NCBI GenBank assembly: GCA_949372595.1
Contig: CASIAN010000017.1
Location: 1-64,000, forward strand
Direction: 5' to 3'
DNA from: CPC320 sp002336405
GTDB lineage: Bacteria; Pseudomonadota; Alphaproteobacteria; Rhodobacterales; Rhodobacteraceae
DNA length: 64,000 nucleotides
The translations under genes and the position numbers were made by a program. Shown piece by piece: positions 8,249-16,724 of this stretch (position 1 is the stretch's first letter; each line of letters begins with the position of its first letter). The notes under the pieces were generated by a model. It had not been told where the DNA came from, ran no database searches, and saw nothing but the letters and a program-made list of their open reading frames with translations.

Positions 8249-8954
8249 CATTGCCGCGAAAGCCAGTTGCCACCACGAATTTCTCGGAGCTGTCAGCGCG
8301 AGATGCAGGGGGTTTTATGTTGGCGACCTTTGTAAACTGTTGTTTGAGAATTTTTTGCAAATCCCCTTCTGCCCCGCCTGCCAGAACTTTCGCAACGAAT
8401 GTGCCTCCCGGTGCCAGAACGTCAAATGCAAAATAAGCCGCTGCTTCACACAGGGCGATAATGCGTAAATGGTCGGTTTGTTTATGCCCCGATGAGGATG
8501 CTGCCATGTCAGACATCACCACATCCGCAGCGCCTCCAAGCCAACTCTCAACCTGCGCTTCGGCCCCCTCTTGCAGAAAATCCAGTTGGTGCAATTCGAC
8601 GCCAGCAATTGGCTCAACCTCTTGCAGGTCGATCCCCAACACCGTCCCAACCGCCTTGTCACGCCGCTCGCCCTGCGCATTGACACGCGCCGTCGCAACC
8701 TGACACCAACCACCGGGAGCACAGCCCAAATCCACAATGCGGGCGCCTGGCACAAGAAAACGATACTTCTCATCCAGTTCAAGAATTTTAAACGCCGCCC
8801 GTCCCCGATATCCCTCAACCTGCGCCCGTTTAACATAGGGATCATTCAGCTGCCGCTGGAGCCAACGCGTCGATGAAACGGTTCGACCACGGGCAGATTT
8901 CACCTGAACTTTCAGGTCTCTTTGCCCTCGCCCCGAAGTTTTCTTAGTCGCCAT
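8223..8954 (-). CDS. rlmE: 23S rRNA (uridine-2'-O)-methyltransferase RlmE (FtsJ/RrmJ)
   Basis: SAM-dependent methyltransferase of about 243 aa that methylates the ribose of U2552 in the 23S A-loop. The family tetrad is visible: Lys in FKILELDEKY near residue 55, SAM motif VDLGCAPGGWCQVA near 83, Asp in VMSDMAASSSG near 145, and Lys in FVAKVLAGG near 185, with Glu in SSEKFVVATGFR near the C terminus. The N-terminal 25 residues are basic, as in alphaproteobacterial members. ATG at 8954 is preferred to an adjacent TTG. It lies just after ppx on the same strand, a common pair in Rhodobacteraceae. Confidence 0.95.
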   Translation of the reverse strand: MATKKTSGRGQRDLKVQVKSARGRTVSSTRWLQRQLNDPYVKRAQVEGYRGRAAFKILELDEKYRFLVPGARIVDLGCAPGGWCQVATARVNAQGERRDKAVGTVLGIDLQEVEPIAGVELHQLDFLQEGAEAQVESWLGGAADVVMSDMAASSSGHKQTDHLRIIALCEAAAYFAFDVLAPGGTFVAKVLAGGAEGDLQKILKQQFTKVANIKPPASRADSSEKFVVATGFRGNVKNPEIQT

Positions 8955-8960
8955 CAATCT

Positions 8961-10088
8961 TCAACCTTCATCTAAAACGCCTGCAGCGCTCATCTGGGCG
9001 TATAACAAGCCCTCGCGCAACCCGCGATCCGCCACAGACAACCGATCTGTCGGCCAACACCGCAGCAAGGCCTGCAAAATTGCAGCACCCGACATAATTA
9101 ACACCTGTCGGTCCATTCCAATACGAGGATCACGCCGCCGGCCCACCGGTCCAAGATCGAGATAGGTACGGATCACCTTATCAATCTGGTCCGAAGTCAT
9201 CCGCAGGCCGTCAACCTTGGCCCGATCATAGCGCTTGAGCCCAAGATGACTGGCGGCCACCGTGGTAACGGTGCCCGATGTACCAATGATTTGAAAGCCC
9301 TCTTTCGCGTGTTCGCTTTTATAGGGTGTAAATTCTGCAAGATGTTCCTCGAAAAACCAGCTCATTAATGCGAAACGTGCGGAATCGTCCCGCACATCCC
9401 TAAACTGGTCGCGAAGGGTCGCCACCCCTAGCGGGACACTGATCCAATCCACGACTTTGGCCGCAGGAATATCCACACCGCTGGCGCTTAGAGAACGGGT
9501 ACCGCTTTGCTTAAACCCAGCATGCAATCGCATGATCGCCCGGCCGCGCTGACGCCGCGGCACTTCGGACAAATCAATCCACACCAATTCAGTTGAACCG
9601 CCGCCAATATCCACCACCATTAGTTGCTGGGTTTTGGCACTAACAAGCGGCGCACAAGAGATCACTGCCAGGCGCGCCTCTTCCTCAGGTTGGATAATCT
9701 CAAGGCGCAGTCCGGTCTGTTGCTGCACTGTCGCAATAAATTGTTGGGAATTACTGGCCCGACGACAGGCCTCGGTGGCCACCAGTCGCATGTTTCGCAC
9801 CTTATACCGCTGGAGTTTTTGCTGGCATATCCGAAGCGCTTGTATCGTGCGCTTCATTGAGGCGTTTGACAACAAACCAGAGGATTCCAACCCCTGCCCC
9901 AGCTGTACCGATTTGGAAAAGCTGTCCAAGACTTGAAACTCACTGCCCACAGGATGAGCAATAAGCATTCTGCAACTATTTGTACCCAAATCCAGAGCCG
10001 CATAAAGCTCTGATGGATCCGGGCGCGGCGCGGCGCGATCGACCGGGTTCGGGATAGCGCCCGCACCTTTGGGACGCTTTGGCGTCAT
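8961..10088 (-). CDS. ppx: Ppx/GppA family exopolyphosphatase/pentaphosphatase
   Basis: 375 aa protein of the ASKHA fold. Motifs: ALDLGTNSCRMLIAH near residue 32 (phosphate 1), VVDIGGGSTELVWIDL near 165 (phosphate 2) and GTSGTVTTVAA near 265. It hydrolyses polyphosphate or pppGpp. It lacks the long C-terminal HD domain of E. coli Ppx, which fits the shorter alphaproteobacterial form. The first 25 residues are a Pro/Arg-rich extension without a domain. It precedes rlmE by 6 bp, so the two are probably cotranscribed. Confidence 0.92.
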   Translation of the reverse strand: MTPKRPKGAGAIPNPVDRAAPRPDPSELYAALDLGTNSCRMLIAHPVGSEFQVLDSFSKSVQLGQGLESSGLLSNASMKRTIQALRICQQKLQRYKVRNMRLVATEACRRASNSQQFIATVQQQTGLRLEIIQPEEEARLAVISCAPLVSAKTQQLMVVDIGGGSTELVWIDLSEVPRRQRGRAIMRLHAGFKQSGTRSLSASGVDIPAAKVVDWISVPLGVATLRDQFRDVRDDSARFALMSWFFEEHLAEFTPYKSEHAKEGFQIIGTSGTVTTVAASHLGLKRYDRAKVDGLRMTSDQIDKVIRTYLDLGPVGRRRDPRIGMDRQVLIMSGAAILQALLRCWPTDRLSVADRGLREGLLYAQMSAAGVLDEG

Positions 10089-10379
10089 TGTTCAACGCCT
10101 TTCTAGATCGAAGTTAAAGTCATGATAAGCGGTCAGCCAACACGGCGCAAGCACCCCATGTCTCTAAAAGTAAAATCACTGACGCAAAAGCAATTCCAGT
10201 CGACAATTGTGCCGGGCTCATAATCTACATGAAACCTTTGACAGAGAAGGTAGCTGGCCATCAAAACAAAAACCCGATAGCCAGACAACGTCGCAGATTG
10301 CTCTGTATCTGTCGAAAACCGACGGGGTTCAAAGCACAGGCTGCTTTACTGGTGAGGCAACGATCAAGAGGAATAAGCT

Positions 10380-10676
10380 ATGCCAGATGTAACCATCGTC
10401 TATTGGCGCGACATCCCTGCACAAGTAATTGTTGGCAAGGGACGGCGCGGCGCAAAAATACAATTGAACGAACGGTTCGAGCAAGCCATCGACAGGGTCG
10501 CGATGAAAATTGGCGCGGCCGAAACGGATGCCTATCTAGCCGAGTGGCGCAAAGCTGCGCCCTATCAAATTGATGGCGAACAAGACGACATCGTAAAATC
10601 AGAGGCCGCGCGGCTTGAAACCGAATATGACCGTGACCGCATTAAATTATTAATTAGCAACGACGGATGGGCGTGA
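10380..10676 (+). CDS. PF13769-type small protein (annotated 'virulence factor' family)
   Basis: 98 aa, beginning MPDVTIVYWRDIPAQVIVGK and followed by KIQLNERFEQAIDRVAMKIG, typical of a small Roseobacter family labelled 'virulence factor'. No enzymatic motif is evident. It stands immediately upstream of the methylene-THF reductase in what looks like one operon (26 bp gap), so a role with folate or corrinoid one-carbon chemistry is more likely than virulence. Ribosome binding site GAGGAA precedes the ATG. No signal peptide. Confidence 0.8.
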   Translation: MPDVTIVYWRDIPAQVIVGKGRRGAKIQLNERFEQAIDRVAMKIGAAETDAYLAEWRKAAPYQIDGEQDDIVKSEAARLETEYDRDRIKLLISNDGWA

Positions 10677-10702
10677 CCCCCACCCCATGGAAGGAGACCC
10701 TT

Positions 10703-11632
10703 ATGGCTTTGCTAAACTTTAAAAAATCCGTCGCAGCCGAAGCGATTGTATCGCCAGAGGTGGAAGGCTTTCTGAACGGCTATTCGATCGAAGTTATGCC
10801 CCGAACTGCCGAGAAAATCCCCAGCTTTCGTGATCTGTTACCGATCGGTACACGGGTGTATATCGCCCATATCGAGGGCACACCGATTGAGGATATGGTG
10901 GCGACGGCAAAGCGCATCTCATCCGAAGGTTACGCCGTGATGCCACATTTTCCCGCCCGTATCATCAAAGACAAAGACACGCTTGGCGACTGGATTGCCC
11001 GCTATCAAGGCGAGGCTGACGTAACGCAGGCGCTTATCTTGGCGGGTGGCGTGACAAAACCTCATGGTAGCTTTGACAGTTCGATACAGCTTTTGGAAAG
11101 TGGTCTGTTCGACAAAGCCGGGTTCAACCGCCTGCATGTCGCCGGGCATCCCGAAGGCAATAAAGACATCGATCCCGATGGCACAACGCTAAATGTTGAC
11201 GCAGCCTTGCAATGGAAGCAGAAGTTCGCAGAACGCAGCGACGCCAAAATGGCACTTGCGACACAGTTTGCCTTTGAAGCCGGCCCTATCATAGACTGGG
11301 CAAATGCGGTCAAAGCCGCCGGCGTGGACATTCCCATCCATATTGGCATCGCGGGTCCGGCCAAGTTGCAAACGCTGATTAGATTTGCCATCGCATGCGG
11401 GGTTGGTGCCTCGTTAAAAGTGCTGCAAAAACGGGCGATGGATGTCACCAAACTGCTGTTGCCTTATGAACCCAACGACATCATCACACAGCTGGCCGCG
11501 TACAAAGCCAAAAACCCAGATTTCAACATCTCTCACGTGCATTTTTTCCCGCTGGGCGGGATCAAGACGAATGCCAATTGGGCGATCCGCAACGGTGGCA
11601 ATTCTGCCACCCCTGCTGTCAACGCCACTTAA
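10703..11632 (+). CDS. metF: Methylenetetrahydrofolate reductase
   Basis: TIM-barrel flavoprotein of 309 aa reducing 5,10-methylene-THF to 5-methyl-THF. Family features include the N-terminal YSIEVMPRTAEKIPSF, the strand ALILAGGVTKPHG near residue 118, the substrate loop VAGHPEGNKDID near 150, and PIHIGIAGPAKLQTL near 212. I start it at ATG 10703, preceded by AAGGAGA, rather than twelve codons upstream. It sits between the PF13769 protein and a methyl-THF methyltransferase, so it probably supplies or drains methyl-THF in methylated-amine metabolism rather than serving only methionine synthesis. Confidence 0.9.
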   Translation: MALLNFKKSVAAEAIVSPEVEGFLNGYSIEVMPRTAEKIPSFRDLLPIGTRVYIAHIEGTPIEDMVATAKRISSEGYAVMPHFPARIIKDKDTLGDWIARYQGEADVTQALILAGGVTKPHGSFDSSIQLLESGLFDKAGFNRLHVAGHPEGNKDIDPDGTTLNVDAALQWKQKFAERSDAKMALATQFAFEAGPIIDWANAVKAAGVDIPIHIGIAGPAKLQTLIRFAIACGVGASLKVLQKRAMDVTKLLLPYEPNDIITQLAAYKAKNPDFNISHVHFFPLGGIKTNANWAIRNGGNSATPAVNAT

Positions 11633-11641
11633 GGACTGATC

Positions 11642-12610
11642 ATGACCCGCACCGTAATCGAATCGCAAACCAAAACTGTGACCATCGGCTTTGACGAGCC
11701 GTTTTGCGTTATTGGCGAAAGGATCAATCCAACAGGACGCAAGAAATTGGCCGCACAACTGGAAGCCAGCGATTTTTCAACGGTCGAGAAAGACGCCCTG
11801 GAACAAGTGGCATGTGGCGCCATGGTGCTCGATATAAACGCTGGTGTGGTATATAATTCAAACCCAAACCCAAATGAAACCGAGCCACCACTCATGGTCA
11901 AAATGCTGCAACTGGTTCAGGGGTTGACAGACACGCCGCTGTGCATCGACAGCTCGGTTCCTGCAGCGCTCGAGGCGGGTCTGCAAACTGCAAAAGGGCG
12001 GCCTTTGCTAAACTCGGTCACCGGCGAAGAGGACCGGCTTGAATTTGTCCTGCCGTTGGTCAAGAAATACAACGTGCCCGTTGTGGCAATCTCAAATGAT
12101 GATACCGGCATTTCCGAAGATCCCGAGGTGCGCTTTGCTGTGGCTAAAAAAATCGTCGAACGCGCAGCTGATTTCGGTATTCCAGCCCATGACATCGTAG
12201 TAGATCCGCTGGTAATGCCGGTGGGGGCAATGGGCACCGCCGGACAGCAGGTGTTCACATTGGTGCGCCGCTTGCGCGAAGACCTTGGGGTTAACACCAC
12301 CTGCGGCGCCTCAAACATATCTTTCGGCTTGCCGCAACGCCACGGCATCAATGCGGCGTTTTTGCCAATGGCGATCGGCGCAGGCATGACCAGCGCAATC
12401 ATGAACCCGGTGCGACAGGTTGAAATGGAAGCCATTAAGGCCGCGAACTTTTTGATGAATAATGATGCCAATGGCAGCGCATGGATCGCCTTCAGCAGGG
12501 TCACTGACGCCGTGGCCGAAGGCGCAAGCTTTGCCGAGGCTGCACAAGCAGCGGCGGCCGCCTCAAGCGGCAACCGTGGTGGACGGCGCGGCGGACGGCG
12601 ACGCAGCTAA
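11642..12610 (+). CDS. Methyltetrahydrofolate:corrinoid methyltransferase (pterin-binding) with Arg/Gly-rich tail
   Basis: 322 aa pterin-binding TIM barrel as in AcsE, MtrH-like proteins and the MetH folate domain. Motifs: CVIGERINPTGRKKL near residue 22, MVLDINAGVVYN near 62, CIDSSVPAALEAGL near 102, PLLNSVTGE near 123, and ASNISFGLPQRHGIN near 223. It should transfer a methyl group between methyl-THF and a corrinoid protein; no corrinoid protein gene is nearby. The last 15 residues (GNRGGRRGGRRRS) form a basic RGG-like tail not expected for the fold. Gap to metF is 9 bp. DHPS-like folate enzymes are an alternative, but the length and motifs fit the methyltransferase. Confidence 0.88.
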   Translation: MTRTVIESQTKTVTIGFDEPFCVIGERINPTGRKKLAAQLEASDFSTVEKDALEQVACGAMVLDINAGVVYNSNPNPNETEPPLMVKMLQLVQGLTDTPLCIDSSVPAALEAGLQTAKGRPLLNSVTGEEDRLEFVLPLVKKYNVPVVAISNDDTGISEDPEVRFAVAKKIVERAADFGIPAHDIVVDPLVMPVGAMGTAGQQVFTLVRRLREDLGVNTTCGASNISFGLPQRHGINAAFLPMAIGAGMTSAIMNPVRQVEMEAIKAANFLMNNDANGSAWIAFSRVTDAVAEGASFAEAAQAAAAASSGNRGGRRGGRRRS

Positions 12611-12629
12611 ACCACAATTGATGCGGTTT

Positions 12630-13118
12630 TTAGGACAGCTCTAAGCGCAGTATCCGGCGCCGCCAATACCAATATACCGCCCCAAAAACAAACACAGCGC
12701 AGCCAAACCCTAACGTTGGGGTTTGGCTAAACAACACGCGGCTCATCATACGCCCCGGAACAAAGGTGAACAGGCCCGCCCCCAACAAAGCCTGTAGATA
12801 AAGCGCCTGCATTTGGATCGCATGAGCCCGAATGCGCCGTTGTCGGATCAACCACAGGCCGCGTGCAAGACTGACAAGAACCAGAATTGACAACAGGTGA
12901 ATCGCGCTGAACTGACCCGGGCGCAGCCCAGTGATAAAAAAAGACGTCACCGCCAGCGTTGCCATAGCCATAACCCAAAAATAACCCAGAAGCTTATGCC
13001 ACCCATCCCGGCGACGACGAAACACCGCCAGCGGTCCGACCCCCACGGCAAAGACCGCCGATCCGATATGGGTCTGCACAATTGGTGCGGCATTAAGGAA
13101 GAGCTGTAAATCTATCAT
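12630..13118 (-). CDS. DUF2306 family membrane protein
   Basis: 162 aa with about four predicted transmembrane segments (around residues 15-30, 45-65, 70-88 and 135-152). The features HIGSAVFAVGVGPLAVF, GWHKLLGYFWVMAMA and SAIHLLSILVLVSLARGL, with HIGS, WHKLLGY and IHLLS, match the DUF2306 family as I know it. Function unknown. It is convergent with the methyl-THF methyltransferase and divergent from a membrane-anchored LytTR regulator 90 bp away, which probably controls it. Confidence 0.8.
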   Translation of the reverse strand: MIDLQLFLNAAPIVQTHIGSAVFAVGVGPLAVFRRRRDGWHKLLGYFWVMAMATLAVTSFFITGLRPGQFSAIHLLSILVLVSLARGLWLIRQRRIRAHAIQMQALYLQALLGAGLFTFVPGRMMSRVLFSQTPTLGFGCAVFVFGAVYWYWRRRILRLELS

Positions 13119-13208
13119 GATATCTCCGCTGTCTTGCTTTACCCAACCCGCAATGACAGAGTGATAATTATAAAAAACATCTCATACGTGTTGTGGGGGA
13201 GTTGCGAC

Positions 13209-13973
13209 GTGACCGGACATAATTTGCAGTTGGCGCTGCGTGAATGGGTCGAACATTTCAACCAGCGGACGGTATATGTCATCCTATTTGGGGTGGCGCT
13301 GGTTCTTGGGGTTTCGGGACCGTTTGGCACAAGCCAGACGATACAGCCGTTGCCGCGATTGCTGTATTGGGCGGCGTCCAGCATCGCCACCTATGGCCTT
13401 GGCAGCTATGCCGCGTTTTTGGCCCAGCAGGTCTACCCGCACCAAACAGTGGCCCGGCACGCCACGGCAATCCTGATTGGCTCTTTGGCAATCACTGTAT
13501 TTTTGTATATTTTTAATGGGCTGTTTTCAATTCGAATGCCGAAAACGCCATTGGGTATGTTGACGTTATTTGCTCAAACCGGGTTGATTGTCGCCACTGT
13601 CAACGGCGTTTTAGCCTTTTACAGCAATAACAAAAAACCTTCGCAACGCACAGAAACAGTCCATGTGCTGCAGCGTTTACCCATCGAAAAACGCGGTGAA
13701 TTGATCTCAATGACTGTGATGGATCATTATGTCGAAGTGACCACAACGCGCGGTAAGCATCTGATTTTGATGCGGTTTAACGACGCTATTACCGAGATAC
13801 CGCCTCATTTAGGTCTGCAAATACACCGGTCCTATTGGGTGGCCAGCGATCAGGTTCAGGCACACCGTCGAGACGGCAAACAATTGCTGTTAATCACCAC
13901 GGCACAAGACGCGCTGCCTGTCAGCCGCAGATACCGAAAAGCCGTTTTTATGGCCGGATTATTACCAATGTAA
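13209..13973 (+). CDS. Membrane-anchored LytTR-family transcriptional regulator
   Basis: About 254 aa. Four hydrophobic segments (roughly residues 16-36, 45-70, 80-103 and 115-135) are followed by a C-terminal LytTR DNA-binding domain (RGELISMTVMDHYVEVTTTRG, LILMRFNDAITEIP, IHRSYWVASDQVQAHRRD, ALPVSRRYRKA; split here into motifs). There is no receiver domain, so it is a one-component regulator sensing something in or across the membrane. Start is GTG 13209 with GGGGGAG upstream; the frame is open further 5' but without start signals. It is divergent from a DUF2306 membrane protein, the likely target or partner. Confidence 0.85.
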   Translation: MTGHNLQLALREWVEHFNQRTVYVILFGVALVLGVSGPFGTSQTIQPLPRLLYWAASSIATYGLGSYAAFLAQQVYPHQTVARHATAILIGSLAITVFLYIFNGLFSIRMPKTPLGMLTLFAQTGLIVATVNGVLAFYSNNKKPSQRTETVHVLQRLPIEKRGELISMTVMDHYVEVTTTRGKHLILMRFNDAITEIPPHLGLQIHRSYWVASDQVQAHRRDGKQLLLITTAQDALPVSRRYRKAVFMAGLLPM

Positions 13974-14457
13974 ACTTGCGGACCCCGCCCATGAAATTGA
14001 ACGCAGCTTTGTAGATCAACGCGCTGCATAATCACCCCATGCCAAGCTTAACATAATCAATCAGTCATCACTTTTTCTGGCAACCCTTACGGCTCTTGAA
14101 CCTGACTATTTTATGAAATTCAAAGTGTGATCATAGTCTCTGCAAGAAGATTGGTATTTAGGAAATTCTTCTGTCCTAGTTATCCACAGAAAAAAGTTCC
14201 AGCAGTTTAGTTTTATAAAACGATACGAAAACGTCAAAAATAAGCCTAATTTTATTTTACGTACGCCCTCACTTGCAACGACTCAAAATTTTTGGGCATC
14301 ATTTGAATTCCCCACTTGCAATAAAAAAGTTTGAAGAATGTATCTTAAAATATGTTAACTACTCTATAATATAGATAATCAATTTTATAACTACGTATGC
14401 GTGGACCTGCATTTAAAGTCACGGACGGCAAGGGTATCGACCGGAGTTCAGACAGAG
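13974..14457. other. A/T-rich gene-free stretch
   Basis: Clearly more A/T-rich than its surroundings, with no convincing gene. It holds a single DnaA-box-like TTATCCACA at 14180-14188 and several A/T tracts. It lies directly upstream of a decayed surface-protein gene and may include its old promoter. No terminator or operator recognised. Confidence 0.5.
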
Positions 14458-15123
14458 ATGTTCGCAAAACTATTGTATGATGCCTGGAGCTGCTTGCAGC
14501 GCGTGTTGGTTTTGTCAATTTTCATCATGGGATGGCATTTGTCGGGTGTTGCGCGCGCCTCGGACCCCAAGCACGACTGGATTGTTGAGGTTTTTGCAAA
14601 AGACGACAATGCCTTAGTAACTGGCGCCCTGTTAAACTATACGCTTAAGGCTCCAAATAGTGCCACCGCCACGGCAACCGCAAAAAAGACAGAAATTACG
14701 ATACTGATACCTGCCGGCTCCCAGTTGGTTGGGGCCCTTACCGTCGCCAATTGCACCCCCTTGAAATCACCGCTCACGGCAAAACCCTCCACTGTTCATG
14801 TGACCGTTACATGTGATTGTCTGCTCTAACACCCGGCAGAAGCTTTGAGTTGCCGATAGAATTACAGACCAGATCACAGGACAAGGTCATAACGCTGACG
14901 GCCACCATGAACGACGTCGATAGCGACGCAGGCAAAACTCTAACGAGATAACCACAAGCTTTGATGCCAGCGGTGATATACAAGTCACGGGTCCAGGTTC
15001 GATGAAAGGTCCCTCAGGCGGGATCGCAACGTTCGATTTCAAAATGGTAATGTGTCGGACGATATCACTGACATCACCCATGTTGGACAGGGTATTTTCC
15101 GCAATATAGTGGCAAAATTCTGA
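14458..15123 (+). pseudogene. Decayed secreted/surface protein gene (DUF11-like repeat remnant)
   Basis: The first frame starts at ATG 14458, encodes a signal-peptide-like N terminus (hydrophobic LVLSIFIMGW, cleavage near ARA-SD) and a beta-rich segment with LLNYTLKAPNSATATATAKK, then stops at 14829. The sense continues in another frame from about 14812 (LTPGRSFELPIELQTRSQDK, VITLTATM), then a third (EITTSFDASGDIQVTGPG), then a fourth ending at 15123 (NVSDDITDITHVGQGIF). At least three frameshifts are needed. Style is that of Thr/Ala-rich DUF11-type surface repeats. Its A/T-rich upstream region suggests foreign origin. Confidence 0.6.
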
Positions 15124-15369
15124 CCTTGGGTCCGAAAAAAGCGCACTGACTTACGTCAGCGGAAAATCCCGGCAGTCATGAGCAAACGGCGCGCCATTAA
15201 AGAGCCCTGCGCCTATAGACTTGAACAGAGTGGTGTTCATCGTCATAGTTGGCCAACGCGCCGTGGTGCACCGCTGAACCCAAACCGGCAAGGCCCACAG
15301 ACGTCACTTTCGCCAAGCGCCCTGCCCCATACGCAGGACTGCAGCTATCACATTTATGGACCAAAAGAC

Positions 15370-16032
15370 ATGGTAGAGTGGATCATCTCAGACGGGCTGA
15401 CCGACTATCCGCAAGCAGTAGCCTGGATGGAAGCGCGCGCCACAGCGATCGCCCAAGGCCGCGCTGACGAGGCGGTCTGGCTGGTCGAACATCCGCCAAT
15501 TTACACCGCAGGCACCAGCGCCAAACCCGCTGATTTGACCGACCCCAACCGTTTTCCTGTCTTTGCCACTAGACGCGGCGGTCAGTATACCTATCACGGT
15601 CCGGGTCAGAGGGTCGCCTATGTGTTGCTTGATGTCGGAGCGCGGGGCCGCGACGTGCGGAAATTTGTTCAGCAACTTGAGGCCTGGGTGATTGCCACGC
15701 TGGAGGAATTCAACATCAAAGGGGAAATCCGTGAAGGCCGTGTCGGCGTTTGGGTCGCGCGCGATGACAAGCCCAGAACCGTGACAGGACAACTGCGAGA
15801 TGACAAAATCGCGGCAATTGGCATCCGACTGCGCAAGTGGATCAGTTTTCATGGAATTTCGATTAATCTTGACCCGGACCTACGACATTTTGACGGAATT
15901 ATACCCTGTGGTATAACCGACCACGGCGTAACAAGTGTGGTCGATCTTGGCCTTCCAGTGACGATGAATGATCTTGATCTCGCCTTGCGACGTCGATTTG
16001 AAACGGTTTTTTCAGCGTCGATCAACCCGTAA
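15370..16032 (+). CDS. lipB: Octanoyl-[acyl-carrier-protein]:protein N-octanoyltransferase LipB
   Basis: 220 aa enzyme moving octanoate from ACP to lipoyl domains. Motifs: AVWLVEHPPIYTAGTSAK near residue 38, RRGGQYTYHGPGQRVAY near 68, EGRVGVWV near 120, catalytic Lys in DKIAAIGIRLRKW near 150, SFHGISINLDPDL, and catalytic Cys in GIIPCGITDHGVTSV near 180. The frame is open 64 codons upstream, but the ATG at 15370 (MVEWIISDGLTDY) matches the family N terminus. The upstream stretch 15124-15369 shows nothing else. Confidence 0.94.
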   Translation: MVEWIISDGLTDYPQAVAWMEARATAIAQGRADEAVWLVEHPPIYTAGTSAKPADLTDPNRFPVFATRRGGQYTYHGPGQRVAYVLLDVGARGRDVRKFVQQLEAWVIATLEEFNIKGEIREGRVGVWVARDDKPRTVTGQLRDDKIAAIGIRLRKWISFHGISINLDPDLRHFDGIIPCGITDHGVTSVVDLGLPVTMNDLDLALRRRFETVFSASINP

Positions 16033-16099
16033 CCAAGAAACTGTCTAAGCATTAGCCATCGCATAACCAACGTTTTACAATTCTGAAAAGGATCCAGAC

Positions 16100-16510
16100 A
16101 TGAAACACCTGTTATCGACCAGCCTTATCCTGACGTTCATCGGCTTGGCTGCCTTTGCCGCCGACCCCGTAAGCCTTGGTGATAAAACCTTCAAAAAATG
16201 CACCGCATGCCATGCGATTATCGACGGCAACGGTGAAGTTTTGCGCAAGGGCGGTAAAGCCGGCCCCAATCTCTACGGGGTTATTGGACGCACGGCAGGA
16301 AGTGCCGAATTTCGTTACAGCAAGGCCTTGAAAGCGGCGGGTGCTACCGGCTTGGTCTGGGACGAAATTGAACTTGCCGCTTTTATTCTGAACCCCTCCG
16401 CTTATCTGAAAGAAACCTTAGAGGACAAAAAAGCACGCAGTAAGATGTCCTATAAGCTGAAAAAAGGGGGGGCTGATGTCGCGGCCTACTTAAAGTCTAT
16501 GTCTGAATAG
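16100..16510 (+). CDS. Periplasmic c-type cytochrome (cytochrome c2/c552-like)
   Basis: 136 aa with an N-terminal signal peptide (LLSTSLILTFIGLAAFA, cleavage about AFA-AD), one haem site CTACH near residue 35, and a probable axial Met in KKARSKMSYKL near 115. NLYGVIGRTAGS and the KSMSE terminus resemble class I cytochromes of the Roseobacter group. It probably donates electrons to the aa3 oxidase whose subunit I gene follows 215 bp downstream. AAGGA precedes the ATG. Which electron-transfer chain it serves is inferred from position. Confidence 0.9.
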   Translation: MKHLLSTSLILTFIGLAAFAADPVSLGDKTFKKCTACHAIIDGNGEVLRKGGKAGPNLYGVIGRTAGSAEFRYSKALKAAGATGLVWDEIELAAFILNPSAYLKETLEDKKARSKMSYKLKKGGADVAAYLKSMSE

Positions 16511-16724
16511 ACCCGACTGTTCACCCCCGGCTGTCCGTCCAGTGCCAACTCTTGTGCAGATCCCCATACACGTGCGGTTGTACCCGCTGTACACCCGCGT
16601 TAATTTATTCTGCCTGCGACAAAGACAGTTATTGCCGACAGGCCATAAGCGCACTAAAACCAGTATCAAGGAAATTGCGGTATCAAAAAAACCGCGAGGA
16701 AACACTTAGAATCAGGAGGCAGAC

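Noticed and set aside
10089..10379. Riboswitch (cobalamin, SAM or SAH type) before the folate trio
   Set aside because: The region is long enough but I could not match any conserved core. A covariance-model search would settle it.
10667..10702. Upstream extension of the methylene-THF reductase
   Set aside because: The AAGGAGA site and the family N terminus point to the ATG at 10703.
14180..14188. DnaA box TTATCCACA in an A/T-rich stretch, as a possible replication origin
   Set aside because: Only one box is present, with no cluster, no ordered A/T-rich 13-mers and no origin-associated genes. One match is near chance expectation.
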